A stretch of 64,000 nt of DNA from Microthyrium microscopicum. Lineage: Eukaryota > Ascomycota > Dothideomycetes > Microthyriales > Microthyriaceae. Below the pieces are notes generated by a model that worked only from the letters and a program-made list of their open reading frames with translations, was not told the DNA's origin and did not search any database. Every line of letters begins with the position of its first letter. Within the stretch, counting starts at the first letter, position 1. Where the stretch lies: positions 282,627-346,626 of the forward strand of contig MU004230.1 in the NCBI GenBank assembly GCA_010405405.1, read 5' to 3'. A program made the position numbers and the translations under genes. Shown in pieces: positions 26,101 to 36,490 of this stretch.

Positions 26101-26436
26101 GAGTTGGCTGAGGGTGAGGTGATTGAGAATGAGGAGCGGGAACGAATGAGAAGCATGATTGATGCTTTGCCTCTTGATCGGTAAGCCGCTCAACCCTCTT
26201 TGGTCCAGAAGCTAATTGTTTCCAGATATGCCATTACTGATGGTGGCGCGGATTGGGACGATGCTGAACGACAGATTCGTAATGCTCAAGGCAGTTCTCA
26301 TAAGAGCACGATGGTCAGTGTCAAGGGACAGAAGAAGGAGAAGCGTAAGGCCGGTGAAGCTATTGCCGAAGTTTTAAAAGAGGCAGAGGCAATCAAACCG
26401 AAAAAGGTCAAGAAGAGTAAGAAAGGTGGTAGGTAG
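23121..26436 (+). CDS. KRE33: RNA cytidine acetyltransferase Kre33/NAT10
   Basis: Four exons: 23121-23137, 23191-23230, 23278-26180 and 26226-26436, 1,056 residues. It makes N4-acetylcytidine in 18S rRNA and tRNAs using acetyl-CoA and ATP, in the nucleolus, and is needed for small-subunit assembly. Order: N-terminal TmcA-like domain (MVKKAIDSRIPALIRNG, RSFFVVVGDRQKD); helicase domain with P-loop ARGRGKSAALG near residue 288, the DEAA-box VVIDEAAAIP and a motif around NGYEGTGRSLSLKL; GNAT domain near residue 630 (RIATNPDYLGMGYGSRAL); a tRNA-binding-like C-terminal domain (NYLGVSYG-type segment DYIGVSYGLTPPLHKFW); and a basic Lys-rich tail (KKVKKSKKGGR) for nucleolar localisation. The first two coding exons are very short (17 and 40 nt), a layout seen in this family in other fungi. 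Confidence 0.96.
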
Positions 26437-26604
26437 AATCGGCATCAATTTTAGTCTAGGCTCAAACTCCACAACGATTCTTCACTCATCAAAGCCTGTC
26501 CAGTGTTTCCTTGATAAGTAAGTATCACCAATAATTGAGTTAAAAGTTTATGTACAGAGCTTGTTTGTATATCTAGATGTCTAACTCAGAACACTCGAAC
26601 CAGA

Positions 26605-28173
26605 TCATTGTCTTAATAACTGCCACTTATTGGTGTTTGGGTCGATCGTCATGGTCATCACATCGGTCTCCACAGGCCAATCTCCACCGTGATAAAAGAC
26701 TTCATCGAGCAAGCTTTTTGAGAACCAATTCAGCACTCTATCCATGGGGACAAGCTCAGTAATACTCATTCCTGTATTTGGGTCATCGAATGGTTTCAAT
26801 AGACACAAACCATAAACAGGCAAAAGCTCACCCTCGTCGTCAGCGGATAGGAAGCCTCCCATGAAGTCATTCTCCCATGCGCATCCCCATTCTTCGGAGT
26901 CGTCGTGCTGGTGGAAATGTATCTCATAATCATTCGGGTGGGGCTGTAAATCTTTGGCCGGAACATGTGCTGGAGCAGCTATATATTCAAGTAGATGGAT
27001 CAATTCATGGAGTAGAGTAATAGCGAAGACGAAGTTGATACGAAGATGCCCACACCTCATATCTAGTGAACTGTCCTCTTTGCTTCGCTTAAAATCTCTC
27101 GCGTACTCTCCAAATTCACTATTGAACTCAGTATACATGTCCTGGCAATACGGGTCAACAGATGGAGCCACCTTAGGGCCTGTGCAACCAAAGGTGCATT
27201 TATCTTGCTTGATATACATGCACCCTTTACATTCCTTCTGCTCATCGGTCTTTTTTCCAGCCCTCTTGATTGTAGCTCTTGTTCTTTGTGGGCTCGATTT
27301 CTCCCTCGTGCAAACTATATAGGTTAGGCGTTCCGTGCAAGCCCTACTACGCAAAAACTTGTTGGTTCGTTCGAGCAGATTGGGTGTGATGGGGATGTCT
27401 TCAAGGTACCACTTCTCAACACCTCCTTGTTGTGTTGTCAGCCATCTACCTTCAAGAATTCTACCATAGGTACCGAGCACAGAAGGAGTGTTCAGTAGAT
27501 AATTACATAATCGGAAGCCCAGGTCAAAGGCACTTCTAAACTGTTTGGGATTGTCCATTTGCCAGAAAGGGCCTTTGCCATTTTCATCCCCGAACAACAG
27601 AAGCGGATGATCAACAGGAGGAAGCTTGATGTCATTAAGGCTGTGCAGTCTTCCGATCAAAGGTCGTGTGATTCCAGTATCATTCATGTCTATCGATGAC
27701 CCGAAGATCTCCTCTAGAGCAAAGTAGGGATGGCCTGGATACACCCTGCTCTCTTCCGGTGGAGGTGATGATGTATCCATAGGCGAGCCAGGTGATTCAT
27801 CTTCTGATGAGTCTTCCTCGGGTGAGTCTTGTTCAGATGAGAGAACATGTTCCCCTGATTGGGAAGGTGATCTAAAAATTGTTAGTGTAAGTTCAAGTCA
27901 CAATGTTATTCTGGTTGCTCAAAGCAAGCACGATACGCTGGATAGGTTGTTCCTGTATCATCTTTTCGGGATAGAATCCCTTCGTACTTCGTGTAGCTAT
28001 AAATTACTATGGAAGCCACCAAGCGCGGGGATTTATCACAAATTTTTGACATCAGAGATCTCGATGACCTCAAGACGCGTTTTTGCAAGAAGTGGAAAGA
28101 CTTACTCTGTAGACAGGTCCATCGGCGAACCAGGCCTGTTAGGCGATGCATTGCTCTTGAAAAACGAGAACAT
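26605..28173 (-). CDS. Uncharacterised protein with HELIH zincin motif
   Basis: Two exons: 28173-28106 and 27871-26605, 444 residues. The intron is unusually long for this locus (233 nt) but has a clean GTAAGT donor and TTTTTAG acceptor, and it joins the frame MFSFFKSNASPNRPGSPMDL to an acidic Ser/Glu stretch. Residues 1-65 are disordered. Around residues 311-315 the sequence LLHELIHLLEY gives an HExxH zinc-metallopeptidase motif. About 35 residues later EWGCAWENDFMGG offers a Glu as possible third zinc ligand. A Cys cluster (ECKGCMYIKQDKCTFGC, about residues 236-252) could bind another metal or form disulfides; no signal peptide is seen. I do not recognise a named family. A gluzincin-like peptidase is an inference from the motif. 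Its neighbour at 28683 is also uncharacterised, and the two are divergent with 509 bp between start codons. Confidence 0.7.
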
Positions 28174-28682
28174 AGTTGAACTATCAACGGTCACCGGGAC
28201 TCGTAGTAGGTGTAGCGTAAATAAAGAAAGTCGAATATCATAGTTTAGGCAACTGGCACTCGACTGCTAATCTATAGGCACGGAGCTAGCATGGTCATCA
28301 ATCTCTTTTCTTTCACAAGTAGTCAGAAGCGAGTTCCAAAACCGCAATAAAAGCTGGGGCTCAAAGAGATTTCGATTCGAGCGAAGACTTCTTTATTCGA
28401 ATTACAATGACTTTAGCGACAGCATTGTAGCAGATTCAGAACGAACAAAGATGTTACAAAGGTAAACAAGGCTACCTATGATCAGATAGTGTATGTATTA
28501 TGTATTCCTGTTTGAGATCTAACTATGAGCTTGGTATAAGACTGATGATGTCTGAAGCCCATAGACGCAATCGCTTATGATTCACAAAGCTGGACCTTTC
28601 GACTTTAGCAACCAATTTAACGACTCTCCATACGTATTTCATGAGTACCTAGGTAGGCATTTTGACCTGCCTTCACTGTCTC
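28174..28682. other. Divergent intergenic region, 509 bp
   Basis: Between the start codons of the HELIH protein and the FRGF/SSWTAS protein. No coding or RNA feature was recognised. Confidence 0.45.
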
Positions 28683-30110
28683 ATGGTATCAGTATCCGTT
28701 TGGGATTATTTGGATCAGATGGTCTGTGAGCACCCGGAGTACTTCTCAGCCGAAGAATGCAAAAAATTCGAGTTGGCCCGTGAAAATATCCCACGTTTTA
28801 TTTTCAGAGGCTTCCATAAGGATTCCGGAGGAACGGAAAGTGGGCTGAACACCGCATACGAAATACGCCCATTAGCTTATGCACTGGAACCGCTGGTTAG
28901 CAACCCTTCTAATGAAAGAAATTTGGGTGATATCCAATACGGTCCCGATATGCTTGACCATCACTTGATGTTTGGACCGTTTCCCACAGAGTTTAGTAGC
29001 TGGACAGCAAGTTTACGCGTAGCCATGTACTATGCGCTTTACACGCAATCAAAAGATACCAAAAATATTTTCATAGCGATACTTGACACCAAGCACCCTG
29101 AATGTCGAGTTAAAGCTTATCCAGTTACAGCGAGTTCGTCAAATCGTCACTACTATGATGAATTCCTTGTTCAAGGAGTAGTAAGTGGGCCTGCTTTTCG
29201 AGTTGTTTCTTGGAAAGACTGGGAGGATGCATTGCCACATCGTATGTGGGAAGACATTAGAGCTGAGGGCCTTGTAGGTGAGCCTCATACCGGGCCACTG
29301 AGTATCGATGAGATACCTCAGTTTCAAGGACCTAGCGATTGTTCAGTCGACTTCATCACGGGAGCTTTGAAAATTGCCCGGCTTACCGCTCGGCCTAACG
29401 AACCAGATCTTGCCTTCGTAATCTTGATCGGCATATTAACATTGATGGAGCGGAGTTGGTTTGCAAGTCTATCCTCAACCCAAACAATTGCGCGCAAGAT
29501 GACTCATATGCTGAAAGTTAGCGGGTTTGAAGTTCCGCCTTCTATAGAAAACTACAGCCACAATTTGATACCGAGATATCCTCAAAATTGCGAGCTCTCC
29601 CCCGAAGTTAATCAACACTGGAATATCTTGCGAGCAATAACTGGCGAAGATCCGTGGTGCCATAGAACCATAGAGTGTTTGTTCGCCGAAGAATGTGGTT
29701 ATTACTATCCCTATTTCGAGTTGAAAGAAACATGGCCTTGGCCTGGAGCACCAGACTATGCAAAAGCAACATATGAGAAGTGGCTAAATTCGGGTTCGAG
29801 GGAGTTGAAAGAAGCCATTATGAAGAAGAAGTACGAAGATTTCCTCGCCATGCGCGAGTGGCTGGATTACATGACTCCAAAATATTTCTCCGAAAAGCTA
29901 GAAAGCGACTATTTGGCATTGTTGGCGGGGGATCACTATCAGTATGCGATGCAGAGTTCAAAGTTCAAGGTCACTTTTGATCGTTGGCTTCGTACAGACA
30001 CGAGTATTAGCAAAGAGAAAAAGCAAGCGGACTTTGAGCAGATGAAACTTGCCCACGCAGGCTGGCCTAGCGACTCCTCCGAATCCTCTGATTACTCTGA
30101 GTCAGATTAG
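28683..30110 (+). CDS. Uncharacterised protein with FRGF / SSWTAS domain
   Basis: Single exon, 475 residues from the first ATG (MVSVSVWDYLDQM). Residues 40-190 carry a pattern known to me from fungal proteins of unknown function: IPRFIFRGF, an NTAYEIRP segment, DHHLMFGPFPTEFSSWTASL RVAMYYAL, NIFIAILDT and FLVQGVVSGPAFRVVSW. An Arg on a first strand, a Ser-Thr-Ser-like SSWTAS strand before a helix, and a later strand with a polar residue are arranged as in the ADP-ribosyltransferase fold. This is a structural guess only. The C-terminal half is helical and rich in Trp, Tyr and charged residues, with a Ser/Asp tail. There are no membrane segments or signal peptide. The gene looks whole. Confidence 0.65.
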   Translation: MVSVSVWDYLDQMVCEHPEYFSAEECKKFELARENIPRFIFRGFHKDSGGTESGLNTAYEIRPLAYALEPLVSNPSNERNLGDIQYGPDMLDHHLMFGPFPTEFSSWTASLRVAMYYALYTQSKDTKNIFIAILDTKHPECRVKAYPVTASSSNRHYYDEFLVQGVVSGPAFRVVSWKDWEDALPHRMWEDIRAEGLVGEPHTGPLSIDEIPQFQGPSDCSVDFITGALKIARLTARPNEPDLAFVILIGILTLMERSWFASLSSTQTIARKMTHMLKVSGFEVPPSIENYSHNLIPRYPQNCELSPEVNQHWNILRAITGEDPWCHRTIECLFAEECGYYYPYFELKETWPWPGAPDYAKATYEKWLNSGSRELKEAIMKKKYEDFLAMREWLDYMTPKYFSEKLESDYLALLAGDHYQYAMQSSKFKVTFDRWLRTDTSISKEKKQADFEQMKLAHAGWPSDSSESSDYSESD

Positions 30111-30712
30111 AAATTACCCACCCGCGACGGGCATTGAGGTAGCGGGAAGAGAACAGTTCGGACTTGGTAAGTATTGGGAGCCAGGGAGTGCTAGGCGTGT
30201 ACTGTACCTCCCTATCTGCTTGCGCAACTAGTTATGTTAGACTTCTTAGACAAGATTTATAAAAAATCATGCCAATCAATCAAATAAGGAGATGGGCGTT
30301 GCTGCTGTTTAGTTCTGGGATCCTGCATGTGAACAGTTTCGTGTAAGGCTTTTTGGCTGTGTCGCACGGCAGCCAATTTCTCGGCAAAGAGAGGAATCGT
30401 TGTTCTGTATTTCAAGTTTCTTTGATCTTTTTATGACTCCTGTCTTTGTAAGGCTTAATATCAGCAGTGCCGACGATATTGTACTCGAAACTTATTGCTG
30501 CTAGACATGGATAACTGTTGGTTCGTAAGGAGATGAAGTTGGGAGTCTCCTAATCAAGTGACAAGAATGAATTCTGAGCTAGGTTATAGCCCTAACCTTG
30601 GAAACTCTAGCTATCCTGCTATCCACCAATTTCCAAACCACCAAGACCATCTCCAACTTTTGCATCCATTCTCTCACGACCATTTACCTATAACACATAA
30701 CAAGCCATCAAA
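30111..30712. other. Intergenic region before U1-C
   Basis: Some 600 bp between two genes on the same strand. It contains a terminator/3' UTR area and the U1-C promoter. No other gene is supported. Confidence 0.45.
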
Positions 30713-31446
30713 ATGCCGAAATATAAGTACTCCCCACAGAATTCGTCCGAAATATACAGCTAATAGTCTTTTACTCTTCTGTAGGAACTACGCGTAAACA
30801 ACGCCTCGATGTCCGGCTAACATAAATAGGTGACTATTGCGATGTCTATCTCACGCATGACTCCATGAGTGTGCGTAAAGCTCATAACAGTGGTCGTAAT
30901 CATCTCCGTAACGTTGTCGACTATTACCAGCGTACGCGCGTACTTTCCATATTATCGAATACAATCTAACATAGACCAGAAATCGGTCACGAGAAAACCC
31001 AAAGCGTAATCGAATCCATCACAAACTCCTACGCCGCCGCAGGCCAAGCCGACTCGAATCCAATGCTACAAGCGCCTATGGTTGGTCCCGGCTTCCCACC
31101 GCCTTTTCCCTTTCCTGGCGGCCCTCCACCAGGTGGTCGCGGAATGCCTCCCATGCCGTTTGGTATGCCTGGTATGCCTGGTATGCCTGGACAAATGCCT
31201 CCGCTACCACCGAACATGCCTTTCCCGCCCCCCGCAGGAATGCCATTCCCACCTTTTCCTCCCAACGGCTCGCAGATGCCACCCTTCCCTCCTGGAGGAT
31301 TACCACCACCTGGAAACTTTCCATTTCCAATGCCAATCGCGGGATCGCCTGTCGGTGGTCCTCCACATGGTATGGGAGGCCCGCCTCCTGGAATGGGACA
31401 TCATGGACCACCAGGGATGAATCAGCCTCCACCAGGCCAACGATAG
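30713..31446 (+). CDS. U1 snRNP protein C
   Basis: Best model has four exons: 30713-30726, 30767-30780, 30830-30931 and 30980-31446, 198 residues. U1-C (yeast Yhc1) stabilises pairing of U1 snRNA with the 5' splice site. The C2H2 zinc finger is clear in exon 3: [20 protein letters not shown] then [14 protein letters not shown]. Exon 4 continues [20 protein letters not shown] and ends in a Pro/Gly/Met-rich tail with [10 protein letters not shown]. The start MPKY matches the family. The first two exons are only 14 nt each. Exon 2 lies between TAATAG and GTAGGAAC and supplies the T of the first zinc Cys codon. This model gives MPKYNLLLFCDYC, four residues longer than the usual MPKFFCDYC, so the 5' end is less certain than the rest. 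Confidence 0.85.
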
Positions 31447-31649
31447 AATCGTTAGTCCTAGGGAGCATGATTTAAGCGAATACAATACGGTTGCATGGAA
31501 GGCGTTGTGAGCTTCGACGGTTTCATCACAGTACATGAAATGTCTTTGCATGGAGTTAAAGACGGATATGACTTTTTACTACTGGATACGGATACCCTAG
31601 CTTTTGTAGTATTACAGAAAAGTTGTGAGTTTACCGTCTCGCTAATATC

Positions 31650-32730
31650 TTATTTTCTGCCTGGTCTTTTTGGCTTTGAGAAGGCTGCTTTTTGTTCTTG
31701 CTTTGGCGCAAATTCTTCAGCAATGAACTTTTCGGTGATTTCACTTGGATCTGTAGCCTCCATCTACCACTGTATTAGCCTTGGTTGCAAAAATGAAGTG
31801 GATACCAGGCTTACCTTCTTTGCCAGGGCAATACCGGCCTCTTTCTCGCACAGCACTTCAGCTGATCGTCTCGAGCTCGCGTAAATCATGCGCTCTCTAA
31901 TCTTTGATGATGATGGACAAGTATAGAAGAAGAGGATCTGGCCGCCCTCATGCGCCCAATACGAATATCGTGGCTCACTGGCATCAATTTGCGATGCCAG
32001 ATTTTCCGCGCTCACGCCCTCGACCACTGGATTACTTGGATCTGCCAATACCACCTCCTCACTCGCATTGATCTTAAGCGTCACGAATCTTCCTGCGCCA
32101 TCTGCCAATTGCTTCAGCGCATCAACAACCCCTTCTCCTGATCCCATCGACTTGCCTCCTGCTGGGCCATACCCTGCACCCCGCCGTCCAGTGCCACCAA
32201 TCTCCGACGCCTCTGCGTCCCTAATGTCGGCCAAATTGCGCTCTTCCTCTGTCAATGGCACGTCCGCTTGTACATGCTTCTCATGTCTTTTCCAGCCTGC
32301 CGCACTCAGCTCCTCTGCCACAGTTGTGAAGAACGTCTCGGAAAAGTGCTCGGTACCCAGCTCGCGCGCTAGTGTCAGCCGCGTGCTGGCAAACAGTGTC
32401 TTTTGGCGCACAGGCGCGGTATCGGGCACGTAGGTGACAGCGGTCAGTGGTGCGGTGCTAGACCCATTGGGTGCGCGTATGAGGATATAGAGTGCTTCGT
32501 TGGGTTGCAAGTGTGTGGCGAGTGCGGAAAGGTCGTCGTAGAAATCGGAGGTGCTAGGGATGGTGCGCTTGGGGACTATAGTCTCACCGTTGATGCTAGC
32601 GAGTAGGGCGCGTGTGCTTGGGGTGGCTAAGAGGTCTTTGAAGGCTTCATGGAGCTCGACAGAGGCTGATTTGGTCAGCAAGGCGCATGACAGACATACA
32701 TGAGCACCGACCTGATATTCCGGACTGCAT
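31650..32730 (-). CDS. Twinfilin, two ADF-homology domains
   Basis: Three exons: 32730-32712, 32665-31815 and 31763-31650, 327 residues. Twinfilin binds actin monomers and caps filament ends to control actin turnover. ADF-H domain 1: MQSGISASVELHEAFKDLL, INGETIVPKRTIPSTSDFYD, AVTYVPDTAPVRQKTLFAST and the helix TLARELGTEHFSETFFTT. ADF-H domain 2: VDALKQLADGAGRFVTLKI, YSYWAHEGGQILFFYTCPSS and KIRERMIYASSRRSAEVLC. The tail ends SKPKRPGRK, as is usual for the family. The first exon is 19 nt. The convergent U1-C gene ends 203 bp away. Third positions switch from A/C-ending to G/T-ending near 32400. Confidence 0.93.
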
Positions 32731-33199
32731 GATGAGACGCCAGATCTTGTTTGTATGTCAAACTTGGGAGGTGGTTCCAATTCAGCTCTCACGCGAAGAT
32801 ATCAGAGTATCTGAGCAGAGTATTCGTCGAATTGCCCCGAACTGTGGTTCCAAGGAGATAATTGAGCTGCCTTTTATGCTCGATTCACTCGGTGTTGCCT
32901 GGCATGTGCAATCAATGCTAAATTGCAGTCTGCACGTCTACCAAAGAAATCTGACCAAAGCTTCAGTTGGACTATGGAATGGCGTATTCAAACGAAATTA
33001 GAGGCTGGAGAAGTTGAGGCCTGAATCAACGACTCCGGAACTCGAAACTCGCAAGGAAAGAGCTCTAGAGAAGTGGGGCAAGCACGTGATATATTCTCTT
33101 ACAAGGCTGAGTGAGTATAAGGCTGAATGCTCATTGTCTATCGTTGATCTATGAGGCTTTATATTGAGGAGCGAATCTATGTCCATGCTGATATGAAAG
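32731..33199. other. Intergenic region upstream of twinfilin
   Basis: 469 bp between the twinfilin start and the stop codon of the downstream esterase, both on the minus strand. No extra feature was recognised. Confidence 0.4.
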
Positions 33200-35043
33200 C
33201 TATATTAAACGTTTCGGCGTAGACGAGCCTTTCCCTAGCCCTCCAAACATCGAACTAAGGATACCTGACAGGCTGCAGGTTTTATCATACTCCGCTGAAG
33301 TCTTGTATGTGATGGCACTAGAATTGACACCTCCAAGGATTACGATGGTTGGTTCTGGAAGTGTCAGTATACCACGCTATGGGGAGCTTATGCTTGATTC
33401 TTACTTTCTGGATCGTATCTTGGCCATTTGAGAGTGTCAAGACCGCTCTCTGGCTTCTTGGCGAATGCGGTCCATGCCTCGCGCATCGTCTTGGCCAGTT
33501 GAAGCTGTTCGGGCGAGTCTGGCGACTTGCGCGTGAATTGAGTCGTTCCAAAGATCAGTCCAATCTCGCTTCCATGCCATGGTCCGGACACATCGGCAGC
33601 AGTGTTTTGATTAGGATAATCTCCAGCATACGAATATCTCCAGGTCGGGACCTTGGTCGTCCGAGCCTTTGCAACTGTTGCAGCCGCGCAGCTGAATACC
33701 GCAGTAAGCGATTTCTTGAAGGACGCAGATACGCTGTTTCCACGTATGAACGTGATCATCTCATTCTCAACGTTACCTATGAGAACTGGCTTTTTGATGT
33801 AGTTTCCAGCCGCTGTACGTGCTGCGTAGTCGTCAAACACTGTCTTCCCGTCCACTCTTGGCAAGAATACACCAAAGTTGAGAGCACTGGTCGAGCTGTT
33901 GGACGGCGGTGGTTTGACAACACTTATGATGTCGTCTGTCGATTTGGTCCGCATACAATCCAGTGTCTTCTCGCCATCTGCAGCTGTTCCACAACCAAGT
34001 TTCTCAGATGCCTTGTACCAAGCTTCGGAGACGTTGCCAAATCCAGAAAAGCTCATGGTGCTGCTAGTCCCGGACTGTGGGATGAAAGCATTGACGATCG
34101 GATCCTTTGTATACGCGTACGCATAGTAGTCAACACTAGCCGCGCCCGCAGACTGCCCAAAAAGTGTAATCCTGGAAGGATCACCGCCAAACTTTTCGAT
34201 GTTATCTGGGCTTTTTAGTATAAGAATTCCCTCACTTTCCACAGCTTGGACTTACCGCGTACCCATTCCAGAGCCATACGCTGGTCGAGAAGTCCCACAT
34301 TCTTATCTGGTAAAAATGACATACCTGGGAAACCAAACACGCTTATACGATAGCTGTGAATGGGAGTCAGCGACAGTGAGCAATAATGAAGTACAAAGGT
34401 CTTACTTCAGGTTAACCACGATAACATCATGCTCATCGGCTAGTAAAGCACCATTATAGCCTTTATTTGAGCCACTGCCGACGATAAATGCGCCGCCGTA
34501 GATCCAGACCTGTCGTAACATGAGAAACCACCCGTATTGGTCCCCAGCCGCAAACTTACCATAACAGCCTTTTTCTTTTCTCCAGTTTGTGGCTTGGTCC
34601 AAAGATTCAGGAATAAGCAATCTTCTTTTTGGGTGTCTGTTGCACCACCCATAGCTGCACTAGCAGGCGAGTTGTTCGCTGTTGAACAAGAACTATATGC
34701 CGTAAGTAGAGCTCATCCTTTGGAAAGTTATCATTCTATACAAGCCCTGTTTAACTGTTTAGCAGATAATACCAATAGAATTATGTTGAAGACGTACGTA
34801 TTTAGTAGCATTAATGGCTTTGCCGGAACCTTTTGCGGCGACTGGAGCTGCCCATCTTAGTTTTCCAACTGGTGGTTCTGCATATGGAATTCCAAGATAC
34901 TCGGACACCTCAGGCTTCCATGATGAAGGCTGACCAGTAATGTCCCCAGATGTCGTCTTTACTGTTTGGCCCGCTCGAAATGTCGACTGGGCTTGAACAG
35001 TAATGAAAGACAGAAGAGACAACAATAGATAATTTGGCATCAT
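33200..35043 (-). CDS. Secreted type-B carboxylesterase/lipase
   Basis: Seven exons: 35043-34798, 34746-34742, 34692-34560, 34509-34406, 34353-34256, 34205-33405 and 33354-33200, 513 residues. Signal peptide MMPNYLLLSLLSFITVQA. An alpha/beta hydrolase of the COesterase family hydrolyses ester bonds outside the cell. Motifs: YLGIPYAEPPVGKLRW; KYGFSC and EDCLFLNLW; WIYGGAFIVGS (oxyanion hole); NYRISVFGF; NVGLLDQRMALEWVRDNI; FGGDPSRITLFGQSAGA (nucleophile Ser); NVENEM (acid Glu); GPWHGSEIGLIFG (His); and a C-terminal PTIVILGG strand. The triad is complete. Exon 2 is only 5 nt; it restores the frame and the conserved Tyr-Gly-x-Ser-Cys, and the introns on both sides are 51 and 49 nt with normal signals. 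The start could also be the second Met at 35040. Confidence 0.9.
34742..34746 (-). other. 5-nt micro-exon of the carboxylesterase gene
   Basis: The exon reads GGCTT on the coding strand. Upstream intron: GTACGT donor, CTAAAC branch sequence, TTAAACAG acceptor. Downstream intron: GTATAG donor, CTTAC branch, ATATAG acceptor. Without it the frames on either side do not join. With it the protein reads KYGFSCST, as in relatives (Y-G-x-S-C). Confidence 0.7.
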
Positions 35044-36490
35044 GAACAGCTTGACGCTTCCTCGAGAACTCAGAACGAATGTTAAAAGTTGAAAAAGGAC
35101 AGCTTCAACTCTTCTGTTGTTTCGGCGAACTACTTGTCTATAAAGCATTGTTGAATATGGTAGGATGCTAATATATTCTATATTGGTCGGGAGGCATAAA
35201 CCCCGACGAGTGACTAGAAAAACAACGGCACACAGCTTTCTATGAACAGGAATAGCGTTCTTGTAATTTTTAGGCGATAGCCGCTTATTTGTTATATTAA
35301 TATAGGGTACTTTCTTCGCAGATTTGAGTTAGTAACAGCGCCCCTATTCGGCAAGCCCTTGTGTAAACACTGTCCCCTGAATTGGTCACAACTCTAAGAG
35401 ACAATAATCTTAAGTGTCACTAAGATGATACCCATCTTTTCTGCATTCTAAACGTTGGCTCTGTTAATTCATATTCCGATTTTGATTGATAGGGTAGTAA
35501 ACTTGATGTATTATCTTCTACGAGAGCACTCGGAGTGTATCTATGCACTTGAAAGAATGACGATAGACATCGCAGTATTTTGGACTCATGAGATGACTGA
35601 GAAGGCAGAATGAAGTTACTCAAAGCTCTTGGCAACGATTTCTCGTTCGCACTCAGAAGGGCGGTTGGTGCGCTTGCGACTTTTGATAACAAATGTCATC
35701 AGCCATGCAGTTGTCCAGTTGCAAACCTTGACGGTGTGGGTTGATTTTAGAGCCGAGCAGTGCGACTGACATTACGAATCAAGCAATAGAGACATCCAGA
35801 CTGGTAAGTACCAACTCGTTTCTGATTTCCTGTTCACGAGCGCTACCAAAGTTGTTGTTAAGAGCCCCAACTTCATGCCTCCCATTCAAAAGGCATTAAA
35901 TACCTACTCAACGTACCCGAATGTATCTGGCTCTGCCTCCGGTACTATAATTCAAGCAGATGGCGTTATCCCGCATATTTTGCACAACTTGGCGTTATCC
36001 TACAGACTTGACCATCCTCTATCATGCGCATGGCAGCCTGTAGTCACGCCATTGCCAGATTTGACTGTGAATTCAACAACACTTGATTTCTTTCTTTTTT
36101 TCTTCCCAGTTCTAGCCGCACATTAAGGTTCCATTAGTGTTATCTAGACTATCTTAATAATCGCAAGAGGCTACGGAATGTTCTCATCCACTGCCAATAT
36201 GATATCAGTCAAGCCAGTTTATGCATGTCGACACCAACCATCCAGCCATTCGCGAACAATGCCTAACAAGTGCAGAAAGCCCATAATTGGAAATAATCGT
36301 CGCTTCTTGCGAATTTCATAGCGTCTCGCTATTGCGAAGAGCTTACTGGTTGAAGCATGAGGTCTAGTCACCAAGTGGATCTTTGTTGGTTCTTGAGTCT
36401 TCTCATGAGTTTTGGATGGACTCATATATGGTTACCCGTGCAGCTTTGACTGTGAATTTCTACTGCAGATTGCTCCCTACTATCTGAAAT
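35044..36490. other. Divergent intergenic region, 1.4 kb
   Basis: Between the esterase and the permease, which are divergent. Short open frames at 35420-35692 (minus) and 35875-36126 (plus) have no recognisable features and are not called. It presumably holds the promoters of both secreted or transport functions. Confidence 0.4.

Noticed and set aside
31162-31190. GGTATGCCT triplicate as a satellite repeat
   Set aside because: It is the coding sequence of the [10 protein letters not shown] tail of U1-C, normal for the family.
34174-34206. Start of an independent esterase fragment at 34242
   Set aside because: The long frame there begins inside an intron; splicing from 34256 to 34205 gives the conserved EWVRDNIEKFGG.
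34297-34314. An 18-nt GT-AG segment within NYRISVFGFPGMSFLP
   Set aside because: Too short to be an intron, and the frame is open and sensible without splicing.
35420-36126. Short frames of 83-90 codons between esterase and permease
   Set aside because: No recognisable features; expected by chance in a 1.4-kb gap.
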